From NCBI RefSeq assembly GCF_003234935.1, contig NZ_QKSB01000016.1, positions 1-55,009 of the forward strand: 55,009 bases of DNA. The letters run 5' to 3'. The notes beneath the pieces were generated by a model. That model was given only the letters and a program-made list of their open reading frames with translations, searched no databases and had not been told where the DNA came from. Position numbers and translations under genes: made by a program. This DNA comes from Putridiphycobacter roseus (lineage in GTDB: Bacteria > Bacteroidota > Bacteroidia > Flavobacteriales_D > Crocinitomicaceae). This document shows positions 24,922 to 34,346 of the stretch, piece after piece. Position 1 is the first letter of the stretch; each line of letters begins with the position of its first letter.

Positions 24922-25917
24922 ATGGAAAAAGTGACAACATTAGGAGAATTTATCATTGAAAGACAACAAGATTACCCAGGTTCTACCGGCGAATTTTCAC
25001 GTCTACTAAGTGCTATACGTTTGGCTTCCAAAATTGTCAGCCATCAAATTAACAAAGCAGGTTTATTAAATGATATTTTGGGTGCTGCAGAATCTGAGAA
25101 CATTCAGGGTGAACAGCAGCAAAAGTTGGATATATTCGCCAACAATCAATTTATTAAAGCATTAGAAAAAAGAAAAGTAATCTGTGGTATTGCTTCTGAA
25201 GAGAATGAAGATTTTATTCCCTTAAATAAAGAAGGAAAGTATATTGTATCCATGGATCCATTAGATGGTTCTTCCAATATTGATGTTAATGTGTCAGTAG
25301 GTACCATATTTAGTATTTACGAAAGAATTAGTCCGCAAGGACAACCTGTTGAGTTAACCGACTTTTTACAAGAAGGTAACAAACAAGTTGCCGCTGGTTA
25401 TGTTATTTATGGTTCATCTACTATGTTAGTTTATTCTACTGGAAATGGGGTGAACGGATTTACATACGATCCAGGCATTGGTGTATTCGTTTTATCACAC
25501 CCAAACATGAAATTTCCAGCTACAGGAAAAATATACTCCATGAACGAGGGTAACTTTTTCAATTGCAGCGTAGGTGTTCAAAACTATATAAAATACGCGC
25601 AAACAATCGATAAAGCAACCAATAGACCATTTACAGGTAGGTATATTGGTTCGTTAGTTGCAGATTTTCACAGAAACTTAATCAAAGGTGGAATATACAT
25701 TTACCCTGCAACACAGTCTGCTCCAAACGGAAAATTAAGACTATTGTACGAATGTAATCCAATTGCATACATAGCAGAACAAGCAGGTGGTACAGCATCA
25801 GATGGTGCTACTAGAATCTTAGACATTAAACCTACAGAATTGCACCAGCGCGTTCCTTTGTATACTGGAATAAAATCAATGGTAAATAAAGCAGAAGAGA
25901 TTTTAAAGGCTAACTAA
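24922..25917 (+). CDS. fbp: Class 1 fructose-1,6-bisphosphatase
   Basis: 331 residues, full length. The metal and substrate motif DPLDGSSNIDVN lies at about 111-122, preceded by the SEENEDF loop. Further family blocks are GTIFSIY, YVIYGSSTML, SMNEGN, RYIGSLVADFHR and GGIYIYPA, and KLRLLYECNP near the C-terminus. It dephosphorylates fructose 1,6-bisphosphate, the committed step of gluconeogenesis. It is monocistronic; the 3' end overlaps the convergent thioesterase gene by eight bases. Confidence 0.97.
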   Translation: MEKVTTLGEFIIERQQDYPGSTGEFSRLLSAIRLASKIVSHQINKAGLLNDILGAAESENIQGEQQQKLDIFANNQFIKALEKRKVICGIASEENEDFIPLNKEGKYIVSMDPLDGSSNIDVNVSVGTIFSIYERISPQGQPVELTDFLQEGNKQVAAGYVIYGSSTMLVYSTGNGVNGFTYDPGIGVFVLSHPNMKFPATGKIYSMNEGNFFNCSVGVQNYIKYAQTIDKATNRPFTGRYIGSLVADFHRNLIKGGIYIYPATQSAPNGKLRLLYECNPIAYIAEQAGGTASDGATRILDIKPTELHQRVPLYTGIKSMVNKAEEILKAN

Positions 25918-26419
25918 ATAAAGCCTTTAATTCCGTGGCATCTTTGGGCGCCATCTTCCCCGCTAGAATTAAGCTTAATTGTTTTCTTCTCAAGGCCCCA
26001 TTATACCTTTCTTTTTCTTCTTCCGTTTCCGGAACCAATCCAGGAATAGCGATAGGTAAACCATTTTGATCTACAGCTACAAAAGTATAAATAGCTTGGT
26101 TGCTACTGATTATTTCGTCAGACACCTTATCCTCAATAAACACATCAATAATCACTTCCATAGAAGAGGTAAATGCGCGGGAAACCTTTGCTCTAAGCGT
26201 AACAGTATCTCCTAATTTAATTGGCTTGTCAAAGGTCACATTATTGACCGAAGCGGTAACCGCAACTCTTTTACTATGTCGATTAGCCGAAACGAAGGCA
26301 ATTTCATCCATCCAAGCCAATAATCTTCCACCAAATAAATTACCTAAAGTGTTTGTGTCATTAGGTAAAACTAACTTCGTACTTTCCGCCAAAGATTGGC
26401 TAGGTTTTTTTGGTTCCAT
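25910..26419 (-). CDS. Hotdog-fold acyl-CoA thioesterase
   Basis: 169 residues. The core NLFGGRLLAWMDEIAF (about 27-42) is the YciA/BFIT-like acyl-CoA thioesterase active-site helix, followed by VTASVNNVTFDKPIKLGDTV and the strand-rich second half. It hydrolyses acyl-CoA to free acid and CoA. An AT-rich leader with a hairpin terminator at 26432-26465 separates it from the ppiD-like gene upstream. It ends within the last codons of fbp on the other strand. Confidence 0.92.
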   Translation of the reverse strand: MEPKKPSQSLAESTKLVLPNDTNTLGNLFGGRLLAWMDEIAFVSANRHSKRVAVTASVNNVTFDKPIKLGDTVTLRAKVSRAFTSSMEVIIDVFIEDKVSDEIISSNQAIYTFVAVDQNGLPIAIPGLVPETEEEKERYNGALRRKQLSLILAGKMAPKDATELKALFS

Positions 26420-26431
26420 ATTTTTTTATAT

Positions 26432-26465
26432 AAAAAAAGCCCCAACTTAAAGTTGAGGCTTTTTA
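26432..26465 (-). terminator. Terminator after the PpiD-like gene
   Basis: The stem AGCCCCAACT / AGTTGAGGCT with one mismatch is flanked by A- and T-runs, immediately after the stop at 26470. Confidence 0.8.
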
Positions 26466-26469
26466 TAAA

Positions 26470-28695
26470 TTATCTTCCTTGTGCCGCTTTCTTTTGTCGA
26501 TTATCGACAATGTTTGCTTTATCCCGCAGCGCCCGCATTACGTTTGCATCTGCAGTAGCAGCTCGCTTCGTTAATATAGACTCCTTTTCGGCGGTGTAAT
26601 CTTCTTGTTCAGCTACTTCATTCACTTTATCTAAAACAATTAAAAACACACCAGCTTCACCTTTTAATGGCGTAAGCATTGCACCTTCATTTTCTTTATC
26701 GATTGAAAATACTGTACCTACCACTTTGTATTCATTTCCGCCAACACCTGGAATATTACCAGTACCAAGCTTTACATTAGCAGTTTTTACTTGCCCACTT
26801 GGAATTGTATTTGCAACTTCATTAATATTTTTAATCCCAGACATAATATCTATGTAATGTGCTGCTTGTTTTTCTCTTAAAGCTGGAACTTTCATTTGTA
26901 ATTTTACAGCTTCATAACTAGGAACACCTTCGTCTACTTTAGACGTGATATAAGCCACTTTAATGATTGAATTATCCAAGATTGGTCCTGAAATATCTCC
27001 TTCTTCCGCATCTTGTGCAAAAGCAAATTTTTGAATTTTTCTATAATCCTTAAAACCTGTTACAAAACGAGAGGACAAAACAACTTTTGCATAATTATTT
27101 ACTAAATTCTTTTCTTTAGAAACACGATAAAAAGCAGAATCATCTTTAGCAGTCTCCACTTCATTGATGAAATCATATGCTAAATTTTCAACTTCTTTAA
27201 TCGTTTCAACCCCTGGTTTAACCGTTTTTCTAATTGGGGCTAATTTAGGTAGCTTTCTTGCTTCTTGCCCTAATACTTCCACAATATGGTAACCATAAGT
27301 AGTTTTCACTAATTGCAATTTACCTTTTTGTCCTTCAAAAGCAGCTTTTTCAAACTCTGCAACCATGGCTCCTTTTTTAAACCATTTGTATTCTCCGCCA
27401 TTTGCTTTTGAACCTGGATCATCTGTAAATTTATCTACCATTTCAGCAAAGTTATTTTTTGCATTAATTACACGTATTAAACTATCGCCTAAACTTTTTG
27501 CTTCGGCATCTGTACGAGAATTAGTAGAAATTAATATGTGTCTTACCCAAGCTCTATCTTGAGAAGTAAATCCATTTACTTTTGCAATTACTAACTGCGT
27601 TGCATTTGTTTGCGGATCCAAAGTTTTAAAAGGCCCAATAACATCTCCTTTTTTACTATTTTGCACCAACTCATCTATAGAAGCAGGGTATTCGTATTTG
27701 TTTGCTGCTACATCCATTATAAACTGATCACCACCTAATTCAAATCCTGTAGTATCTGAATAGAACTTATCTTCACCTTTAGTAGCCATGAAGTAGATAT
27801 TATTATCTGTTTGCGCAAAACCTACTTTTAAGCTTTCCATTTCTTCATTCGCTCTTTCTAAATCTAAAGCACTATAAGAAACTGGAAATTGTACAAATTC
27901 TATATCAGCAGATTGGGATTGTTGCAAATATAATTTATCATTTTTATGCTTTTGGTAATAGGCTTTAATGTCTGCATCCGTAAAACCAACTTCTTCCTCT
28001 GTAATACTTCCGTAAGGATGCATCACATAAGTAATGTCTCTTGATTCGTTGTTTCCTACATAACTATCTTTCGCTTCTAAAGAATTCACATAAACGCCTT
28101 TTTTAATTAATGCTATAAATTTATCGGTCGCTCTTGCATCTTTCAATTCTTTTTCAAATTCACTCCATTGGATTTTTGCATTTTTCCATCTACTATAAAG
28201 TGCAGTATCAACAGAAGGATCTGGTCCGGATTGTAAGCCATCTAAATACTTCACTACTGAATCTCTAGCGTATTCACCAATATTATTTTTGAACATACCA
28301 ATTTGGGAAACCCAAGGGTGTATGTTATTTCCTAAAACCATATCGTTCAACTCTGCAGAGGAAACCATCAAACCAAGCGCTTCTAACTCTTGCCCCATTA
28401 ATTTCTTTCGAACCAACTCATTAAAAGCTTGATCTCTTGCGTTATCTTCAGCTTCAGCATCAAAATCAGTACCTTGGTAAGAAGCATTTTGCTTTTCCCT
28501 GTCTACATAACTTTGTTGTAAATCACTCAATTCTTTTTCATTCATTTCTTCCCCGAAGATGGTTCCAGAAGGTAGTGGTTCTTCCCCACCACCGAAGTTC
28601 TTGAAACTATCCGTGAAAATAAAGGCTAACATAGCCAATCCTATTACGATTAATAAAAGGTATGAGTTCTTTTGTATTTTTCCAATAACTGCCAT
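26470..28695 (-). CDS. PpiD/SurA-like peptidylprolyl isomerase, membrane-anchored
   Basis: 741 residues. One N-terminal membrane anchor (about 12-29, YLLLIVIGLAMLAFIF) is followed by a long SurA_N-like helical region with FNELVRKKLMGQELEALGL. A parvulin-type rotamase domain lies near 375-475 (RAWVRHILIST, then FTDDPGSKANGGEYKWF and YGYHIVEVLG). A further C-terminal region may be a second, degenerate PPIC domain. It is an inner-membrane periplasmic folding factor that helps outer-membrane and secreted proteins, fitting the many barrel and T9SS proteins nearby. Monocistronic. Confidence 0.9.
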   Translation of the reverse strand: MAVIGKIQKNSYLLLIVIGLAMLAFIFTDSFKNFGGGEEPLPSGTIFGEEMNEKELSDLQQSYVDREKQNASYQGTDFDAEAEDNARDQAFNELVRKKLMGQELEALGLMVSSAELNDMVLGNNIHPWVSQIGMFKNNIGEYARDSVVKYLDGLQSGPDPSVDTALYSRWKNAKIQWSEFEKELKDARATDKFIALIKKGVYVNSLEAKDSYVGNNESRDITYVMHPYGSITEEEVGFTDADIKAYYQKHKNDKLYLQQSQSADIEFVQFPVSYSALDLERANEEMESLKVGFAQTDNNIYFMATKGEDKFYSDTTGFELGGDQFIMDVAANKYEYPASIDELVQNSKKGDVIGPFKTLDPQTNATQLVIAKVNGFTSQDRAWVRHILISTNSRTDAEAKSLGDSLIRVINAKNNFAEMVDKFTDDPGSKANGGEYKWFKKGAMVAEFEKAAFEGQKGKLQLVKTTYGYHIVEVLGQEARKLPKLAPIRKTVKPGVETIKEVENLAYDFINEVETAKDDSAFYRVSKEKNLVNNYAKVVLSSRFVTGFKDYRKIQKFAFAQDAEEGDISGPILDNSIIKVAYITSKVDEGVPSYEAVKLQMKVPALREKQAAHYIDIMSGIKNINEVANTIPSGQVKTANVKLGTGNIPGVGGNEYKVVGTVFSIDKENEGAMLTPLKGEAGVFLIVLDKVNEVAEQEDYTAEKESILTKRAATADANVMRALRDKANIVDNRQKKAAQGR

Positions 28696-28778
28696 TACTG
28701 CTTATTTAGTTTAATTTAAGAATTTGCGAATATACTTCTAATCCTTTTAATAAAAAAGAAGTCGACTGTTTATTTTAA

Positions 28779-29849
28779 TTAATGAATAAGGCCTAAACAG
28801 ATTTTCAAACGAATTATTTTCTTGACCGAAGCTGCAATCTGCTGTTCAAAATCAGCATCAATGGACAACTCATTTACAATATCTTGAATAGCTTTAGCAG
28901 CGTTTACAGGCATTAATATGATATCGCAACCAGCTTGAGCAGCTTTTAATTCACATTGCGGAACCTTAACTACCCCTCCCATATTCATGGCGTCAGTTAT
29001 CACAATACCTTCAAAATTTAACTCATTTTTCAACAATCCAGTCACCATTTTTTTAGAACAGGTTGCTGGTAAATCATTGGTTTCATATTTTGCGTTATTT
29101 TTTACGGCTATATGGCCCACCATAATAGAAATAACACCACTATTAATTAAAGGGATATAGTTTTTCACCTCTTTCATTTCACCGTTTATATAAACCAATT
29201 GTTTATGGGTATCTCCCACCACATAACCATGACCTGGAAAATGCTTAGCCGTTGCGACAATGCCATTTTTTTGAGAAGTCTCTATAAATACTTTTGCCCA
29301 AGCTTGGGCAGTATCCGCATTATTGCCAAAACTCCGACTACTGACCACTTTATTTGGTGACATGTCCACCACTGGCGCATAATTATATTGGATACCAATC
29401 TTTTTTAGGTCCTTACATATTATTTCAGTGTAAGTTAAAACTTCTTCCCTACTCAACATGGCATTTGCTTTTTTCACCGGTGAAGAGCCTTTAATTTTAT
29501 AAGCAATTAAAGAGGGTTCCGCATCCGCAGAAAATATCATTGGCAATCCTTTGTTTAGTTTTTGATACGCCAATTTCATTTCCGTAAAACCTTGCATGGT
29601 TCCATTCAATAAAATAATACCACCAATTTTATTTTTGGTAATTAACTGCTCAATAACAGAGGCCGGTTGTCCTAGTCGCCCTGCCGCCACCACAATCATT
29701 TGAGCCACTCTTTCTTCTTTCGTCAGTGTTTGATATACTGAATCTGTTTTTTGTGCCAACTTTGCATTGTACTTGTAAAAATCATTTAAACCAAAGGCAA
29801 AACATGATGTAATAAAGCCAAAAGAACACATTAATAAAAAATACTTCAT
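28779..29849 (-). CDS. GH3 family beta-N-acetylhexosaminidase-like protein (NagZ-like)
   Basis: 356 residues with a signal peptide (cleavage near CFAFG). The GH3 N-terminal barrel is complete: RVAQMIVVAAG, then the NagZ signature AKHFPGHG followed by GDTHK (the general acid/base histidine), and VITDAMNMGG carrying the nucleophile Asp. In Gram-negative bacteria NagZ removes GlcNAc from muropeptides, usually in the cytosol. The signal peptide here suggests a periplasmic or lipid-linked enzyme, as in many Bacteroidota. Several homologues are fused to a beta-lactamase-like domain; this one is not. Confidence 0.9.
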   Translation of the reverse strand: MKYFLLMCSFGFITSCFAFGLNDFYKYNAKLAQKTDSVYQTLTKEERVAQMIVVAAGRLGQPASVIEQLITKNKIGGIILLNGTMQGFTEMKLAYQKLNKGLPMIFSADAEPSLIAYKIKGSSPVKKANAMLSREEVLTYTEIICKDLKKIGIQYNYAPVVDMSPNKVVSSRSFGNNADTAQAWAKVFIETSQKNGIVATAKHFPGHGYVVGDTHKQLVYINGEMKEVKNYIPLINSGVISIMVGHIAVKNNAKYETNDLPATCSKKMVTGLLKNELNFEGIVITDAMNMGGVVKVPQCELKAAQAGCDIILMPVNAAKAIQDIVNELSIDADFEQQIAASVKKIIRLKICLGLIH

Positions 29850-29868
29850 ATTGTTTAAGCATAAAAAA

Positions 29869-29892
29869 ACTCCGTTAATTGCTTAACGGAGT
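29869..29892 (-). terminator. Terminator after the OmpA/PorE-like gene
   Basis: A perfect 10-bp stem ACTCCGTTAA / TTAACGGAGT with a four-base loop is followed on the minus strand by a run of Ts, just past the stop at 29913. Confidence 0.9.
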
Positions 29893-29912
29893 TATTAACA
29901 TTAATAGTTATA

Positions 29913-32024
29913 TTATTTTTCGATTATAGTTACCACCGTTCTTCTATTCTTTTGGTGTGCTTCTTCTTTCTCTCTTACAGAACTCATGTTCTCTAATTGT
30001 GAATCGGAAACAACCAATTGTTTAGCACCATATCCTTTTGTTTCAATTCTGTTAGAAGCGATCCCTTTAGAAACTAAGTAATCTTTTGCTACTCTAGCTC
30101 TTCTTTTTGATAAAGCTAAGTTATAAATTGCTGTACCTCTAGAATCTGTATGTCCAGACAATTCCACTCTTAATGTAGCATTATCTTCCATAATCTTCAA
30201 TAATTTATTTAATTCATCTACTGAAGCGTGTCTTAAAGTAGATTTATCATAATCAAAATAAATATTTCTTAAAGTAAATTCAACACCTGGTGTTAATCTT
30301 TCCATTAGGAAATCATAATTAAATTCTTTGCCCTCATCCTCTTGTCTCACAACAAGGTTATCAGAAGCAATTGTATAATCTGGTTTAGTAGAAGTAATCG
30401 CATAATTATAACCAGACTTAACGGCTAACATAAACGAACCATCTTCTTCTGGTGTCAATTCATACATCACTTTGTTAGTTGCAACATCTGTAAAAGTAAC
30501 TGTAGACATAATTGGTGCTTCTGTATTTGCATCAGTTACCGTTCCTCTAACAATCACCATGTCTCTACTCATGTACATACTTTCCGCAATACTGATATCA
30601 CGTAAAGAGTCTAACTCTCCATTTACTAGTCCAGAACTTGCAAAAATTGGATTTTTAACTTCTCCTAAAAAGGTAATCATATAAATATCTTTTTCCCCAT
30701 AACCACCTTCTCTAAAAGAAGAATAATAAGCGTATCTTTCATTACCTGAAAGTACAAAATAAACATCATCATCTGGTGTATTAATTGGATATCCAATATT
30801 TACTGGCTCAGACCATTCATCTGTTTCTGAATTATATTCTGTTTTAAAGATATCTAATCCACCCATTGTTTTATGTCCTGCAGAAGAAAAATACAATGTT
30901 TTATTATCTGGATGAAAGAAAACTCCTTTTTCATCAAATTCTGTATTCACAACAGTTCCTAAGTTCTTAGCCTCTCCCCAAGTACTTTTACCTTCATCCC
31001 ATAAAGACAAGTAAATATCATGACCACCTGTACCACCTGGTTTATCAGAAACAAAAAAGAGTTTCTTTTCGTCAAAAGATAAAGTTGCTGCTTCTTCATG
31101 ATAATTTGAGTTAATTGCATCCCCCATGTCTACTAACTTCTCCCAATTACCTGCATCATCTCTTTTAGTCATTAAAAGATTTCCATCTTTTCTACTAATA
31201 CCATGATAGGTAATCAAAGATTTACCATCAGGAGAAATTCCTACAGTAGCATCATGAGATTTTGTATTCACATCTTTTCCAATATTTTTAGCTGCCCCCC
31301 AATCTTCACCAAAAGATCTTGTTGCCGTATAAATATCTTCATAATGGTAACCAGTTTCATCTTTTTCTCCTCCAATATTTCCTTCTGGTCTTCTAGAAGT
31401 AAAATACAACTCTCTATTGTCAGCAGAAATTACTGGACCAAAATCGGAATATGGACCATTAATATTAGGACCCAAATTATCAACCCATACTCTAACAGGG
31501 TGCGCTGCCAATTCTTTTCCGACTTTACATTCTTGTATTTTTTTATTGATATAGAATTTCATCTCTTCATCTGAGTCACCTAATGTTTCTTTATAAGAAC
31601 GAAACAACACAATGGCATCATCAAATTGCCCATCCAAGTGCTTCGATCTTGCCAAGTAAAAATCCAAATCTGGATAATCCTCTACCGTTCCACCAGATGC
31701 TTTAACAAACTCTAAATGTTTCTTAGCTTTAAACTTTTGTTTACTATAAAGGTAACAAACACCCATTCTATAATTTAAATAAGCACTTTTGGAATGAAAT
31801 TCATCTGCTTTTACATAATGCTCCAAAGCATTAGCCATATCATCTTCGCTACCTCGCTCATAATCTATATCTCCTAATTTAATTTGCTTAACTGCAGCAT
31901 TAAAACCAGGTTTATCGCCAAGCACTAATTTATCAAATGGCTCATCAACTACTTGAGAAAACCCAACATAGCTAAAAAACAATAATATTATTAATGTAAT
32001 TCTTTTCATCATTTTTTTATTCAT
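29913..32024 (-). CDS. OmpA family protein with TPR, WD40-like and carboxypeptidase-regulatory domains (PorE-like)
   Basis: 703 residues. A signal peptide (cleavage near VGFSQ) is followed by TPR-like helices (to about 165), then a PD40/WD40-like beta-propeller (about 185-455; repeats such as NRELYFTSRRPEG, KKLFFVSDKPGG and KTLYFSSAGH). A carboxypeptidase-regulatory-like domain follows (about 485-570), then a C-terminal OmpA peptidoglycan-binding domain with NIYFDYDKSTL and ELSGHTDSRGT. This order matches PorE of the type IX system, which links outer-membrane components to peptidoglycan, but several Bacteroidota paralogues share it, so the specific role is inference. The start overlaps the upstream TPR gene by eight bases. 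Confidence 0.88.
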   Translation of the reverse strand: MNKKMMKRITLIILLFFSYVGFSQVVDEPFDKLVLGDKPGFNAAVKQIKLGDIDYERGSEDDMANALEHYVKADEFHSKSAYLNYRMGVCYLYSKQKFKAKKHLEFVKASGGTVEDYPDLDFYLARSKHLDGQFDDAIVLFRSYKETLGDSDEEMKFYINKKIQECKVGKELAAHPVRVWVDNLGPNINGPYSDFGPVISADNRELYFTSRRPEGNIGGEKDETGYHYEDIYTATRSFGEDWGAAKNIGKDVNTKSHDATVGISPDGKSLITYHGISRKDGNLLMTKRDDAGNWEKLVDMGDAINSNYHEEAATLSFDEKKLFFVSDKPGGTGGHDIYLSLWDEGKSTWGEAKNLGTVVNTEFDEKGVFFHPDNKTLYFSSAGHKTMGGLDIFKTEYNSETDEWSEPVNIGYPINTPDDDVYFVLSGNERYAYYSSFREGGYGEKDIYMITFLGEVKNPIFASSGLVNGELDSLRDISIAESMYMSRDMVIVRGTVTDANTEAPIMSTVTFTDVATNKVMYELTPEEDGSFMLAVKSGYNYAITSTKPDYTIASDNLVVRQEDEGKEFNYDFLMERLTPGVEFTLRNIYFDYDKSTLRHASVDELNKLLKIMEDNATLRVELSGHTDSRGTAIYNLALSKRRARVAKDYLVSKGIASNRIETKGYGAKQLVVSDSQLENMSSVREKEEAHQKNRRTVVTIIEK

Positions 32025-33051
32025 TACAAGTTGGACTATTTAAAAATTTCTCTGCTTTTTCAGAACCTAAAATAAAAGCTTCTTCCCAATCAGCACATGC
32101 TTGTTCCACATTTCTTAACATTTCATTCGCAATACCTCTATTGTAATATGCCTCCATCAATTGCACATTTTTCTCTATCGCTAAATTACATTTCTCTAAA
32201 GCAGACTGGTAATTCTCTCTATCAATTAATACACCTGCTTGATTCACTAAAATATTAGGATTGGTATTATCAATTGCGTAAGCTTCGTCGTATAACTTTT
32301 CCGCATTATCTAAGTCACCAACACTTTGGTAATAGTTACCTTTTAAAATTAAAAAAGCAACCTTATCTCTACCCTCTGCCGCTTGGATACCTTTATCAAT
32401 AAACCCTAAAGCAGCATCCGGACGGTCTAATTTCAAATTAGCATTCGCAATATTACTGTAGATATATAAATTATTCGGTTCTTGTTTTAAGGCCATATTG
32501 TAATCAGTAATGGCTTTTTCATACTCACCCAAACCGTAATACACATTTCCTCTCAAGGATAAATAGTCAGAATTTTCCGGTGCTTTCTCCACCAATCTTT
32601 CTGCTAATTTTCTAGCGCCAACAAAATCATTTGTTTTTACACGACCTGCTGCTAAAAAATAATTTTCTTCATCCGATAGTTTTTGAAAAACTTTTATTCT
32701 CTCTAAGAAAAAAACTGCACTATCAAAATAATTATTCATGTAGTAAGATTTTCCCAATTGAGAAAAAATAGCATATTGTACCTTTTCAATACCATATGCT
32801 TTCCTTGCAAAATCTAATGATTTTACATAATTTTTTTGGTCGAATTTAACAGCTGAAATATTCACTATTGCTTCCACATATTGTGGTTCAGCAGCTAAAC
32901 ATTGCTCATACAATCCTAACGCAACATCATGCTGACCAGCACGATACGCCACGTTACCTTCTTCAAACAGTTTTGTTGCTGTTTCAGAATATTCTTTCTG
33001 GCCAAACATTGTTAATGGTAACAACATTAATAGAAGTAAAATCTTCTTCAT
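32017..33051 (-). CDS. TPR repeat secreted protein
   Basis: 344 residues. A signal peptide (LLLLMLLPLTMFGQ) is followed by eight or so tetratricopeptide repeats covering the mature chain, with clear units such as DVALGLYEQCLAAEPQYVEA, YEKAITDYNMALKQEPNNLY and LDNAEKLYDEAYAIDNTNPN. TPR arrays hold other proteins together. It is the first gene of the pair with the PorE-like OmpA protein, overlapping it by eight bases, so it is likely a periplasmic partner of that protein. Confidence 0.88.
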   Translation of the reverse strand: MKKILLLLMLLPLTMFGQKEYSETATKLFEEGNVAYRAGQHDVALGLYEQCLAAEPQYVEAIVNISAVKFDQKNYVKSLDFARKAYGIEKVQYAIFSQLGKSYYMNNYFDSAVFFLERIKVFQKLSDEENYFLAAGRVKTNDFVGARKLAERLVEKAPENSDYLSLRGNVYYGLGEYEKAITDYNMALKQEPNNLYIYSNIANANLKLDRPDAALGFIDKGIQAAEGRDKVAFLILKGNYYQSVGDLDNAEKLYDEAYAIDNTNPNILVNQAGVLIDRENYQSALEKCNLAIEKNVQLMEAYYNRGIANEMLRNVEQACADWEEAFILGSEKAEKFLNSPTCNE

Positions 33052-33257
33052 ACTTAATTAAATTAGTCTAATTTATTACTTTGTCCTTTTAATTAATTTA
33101 TACAAAATCAGTTAAAAAGCCCAATAACTAACAAAAATAATAATATATTTCATACTACCCTATTTTTAAATTACATTTTATTAAATTTCCTTCATAAAAA
33201 ATCGATAAATTAGAAAATAAAGTACCTTTATCCCAAATTTTAATCGACCAAATTATC

Positions 33258-34346
33258 ATGAAAAAGAAAAATATCATTACTAAAAAATCATTTGCTTTTT
33301 TAAATAAATACATCAATAATCCTTCTCCAACAGGTTTTGAAAAAGAAGGTCAAAAAATATGGTTAGATTACATTAAACCATACATTGACGATTATTGGGT
33401 AGACAATTATGGCACTGTGGTTGGCATCATTAACCCAGAAGCCAAATACAGAGTAGTAATTGAAGCCCATGCAGATGAAATTGCATGGTTTGTACATTAC
33501 ATCACACCAGATGGCTTTATTTATTTAAGAAGAAATGGCGGATCTGACCACCAGATTGCACCTTCGAAAAAAGTGCTAATCCATACGGATAAAGGAATTG
33601 TGGATGCTGTTTTTGGATGGCCAGCGATTCACACCCGTTCTAATAAGACTGAAAAGGCACCAAAACCAGATAATATATTTTTAGACTGTGGTGCAAACAC
33701 CAAAGAAGAAGTTGAAGCAATGGGAGTCCATGTTGGCTGTGTAGTAACCTATCCAGACGAATTTATGGTTTTAAATAAAAACAAATATGTTGGTCGTGCA
33801 TTAGACAACCGCATGGGTGGTTTTATGATTGCAGAAGTAGCAAGACTATTAAAAGAAAACAAAATTGAATTGCCGTTTGGTTTATACATTACCAATTCAG
33901 TTCAAGAAGAAATTGGCTTGAGAGGAGCACAAATGATTGCCGAAAGAATTCAACCGGATGTGGCTATTGTGACGGATGTTTGTCACGACACGCAAACACC
34001 AATGCTCGACAAAATTGTGCAAGGCGATATTGTGGGTGGAAATGGACCGGTTTTAACCTATGGTCCTGCTGTACAAAACAATTTGTTAGACTTGGTAATA
34101 AAAACAGCCGATAAAGCGAAAATCCCTTTCCAAAGAGCTGCTGCATCAAGATCAACAGGAACCGATACAGATGCTTTTGCTTATTCTAACAAAGGCGTGC
34201 CATCTTGTTTGATTTCTTTACCATTAAGATACATGCATACTACGGTTGAAATGACGCATAAAGATGACGTTGAAAACTGTATAAGATTGATTTACGAAAC
34301 ACTTCAAAAAATTGAAGACCAACAAGATTTTAGGTATTTTTCTTAA
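33258..34346 (+). CDS. M42 family metallopeptidase (aminopeptidase)
   Basis: 362 residues. M42/M20-clan dinuclear zinc ligands are visible: EAHADEIAW (first His/Asp), ALDNRMGG (bridging Asp), VQEEIGLRGA (catalytic Glu and zinc-binding Glu), VTDVCHDT, and the last His in PLRYMHTTVEM. GTDTDAF is also typical. These are cytosolic tetrahedral aminopeptidases releasing N-terminal residues from peptides. Monocistronic; the 3' end overlaps the convergent amidohydrolase by four bases. Confidence 0.93.
   Translation: MKKKNIITKKSFAFLNKYINNPSPTGFEKEGQKIWLDYIKPYIDDYWVDNYGTVVGIINPEAKYRVVIEAHADEIAWFVHYITPDGFIYLRRNGGSDHQIAPSKKVLIHTDKGIVDAVFGWPAIHTRSNKTEKAPKPDNIFLDCGANTKEEVEAMGVHVGCVVTYPDEFMVLNKNKYVGRALDNRMGGFMIAEVARLLKENKIELPFGLYITNSVQEEIGLRGAQMIAERIQPDVAIVTDVCHDTQTPMLDKIVQGDIVGGNGPVLTYGPAVQNNLLDLVIKTADKAKIPFQRAAASRSTGTDTDAFAYSNKGVPSCLISLPLRYMHTTVEMTHKDDVENCIRLIYETLQKIEDQQDFRYFS

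Noticed and set aside
26100..26599. Two plus-strand frames of 116 and 67 codons
   Set aside because: They cover the reverse strand of the thioesterase, its terminator and the PpiD-like gene end; no coding signal.
31203..31574. 123-codon plus-strand frame
   Set aside because: Antisense to the beta-propeller part of the OmpA/PorE-like gene; Ser/Ile/Phe-rich as expected for a shadow frame.
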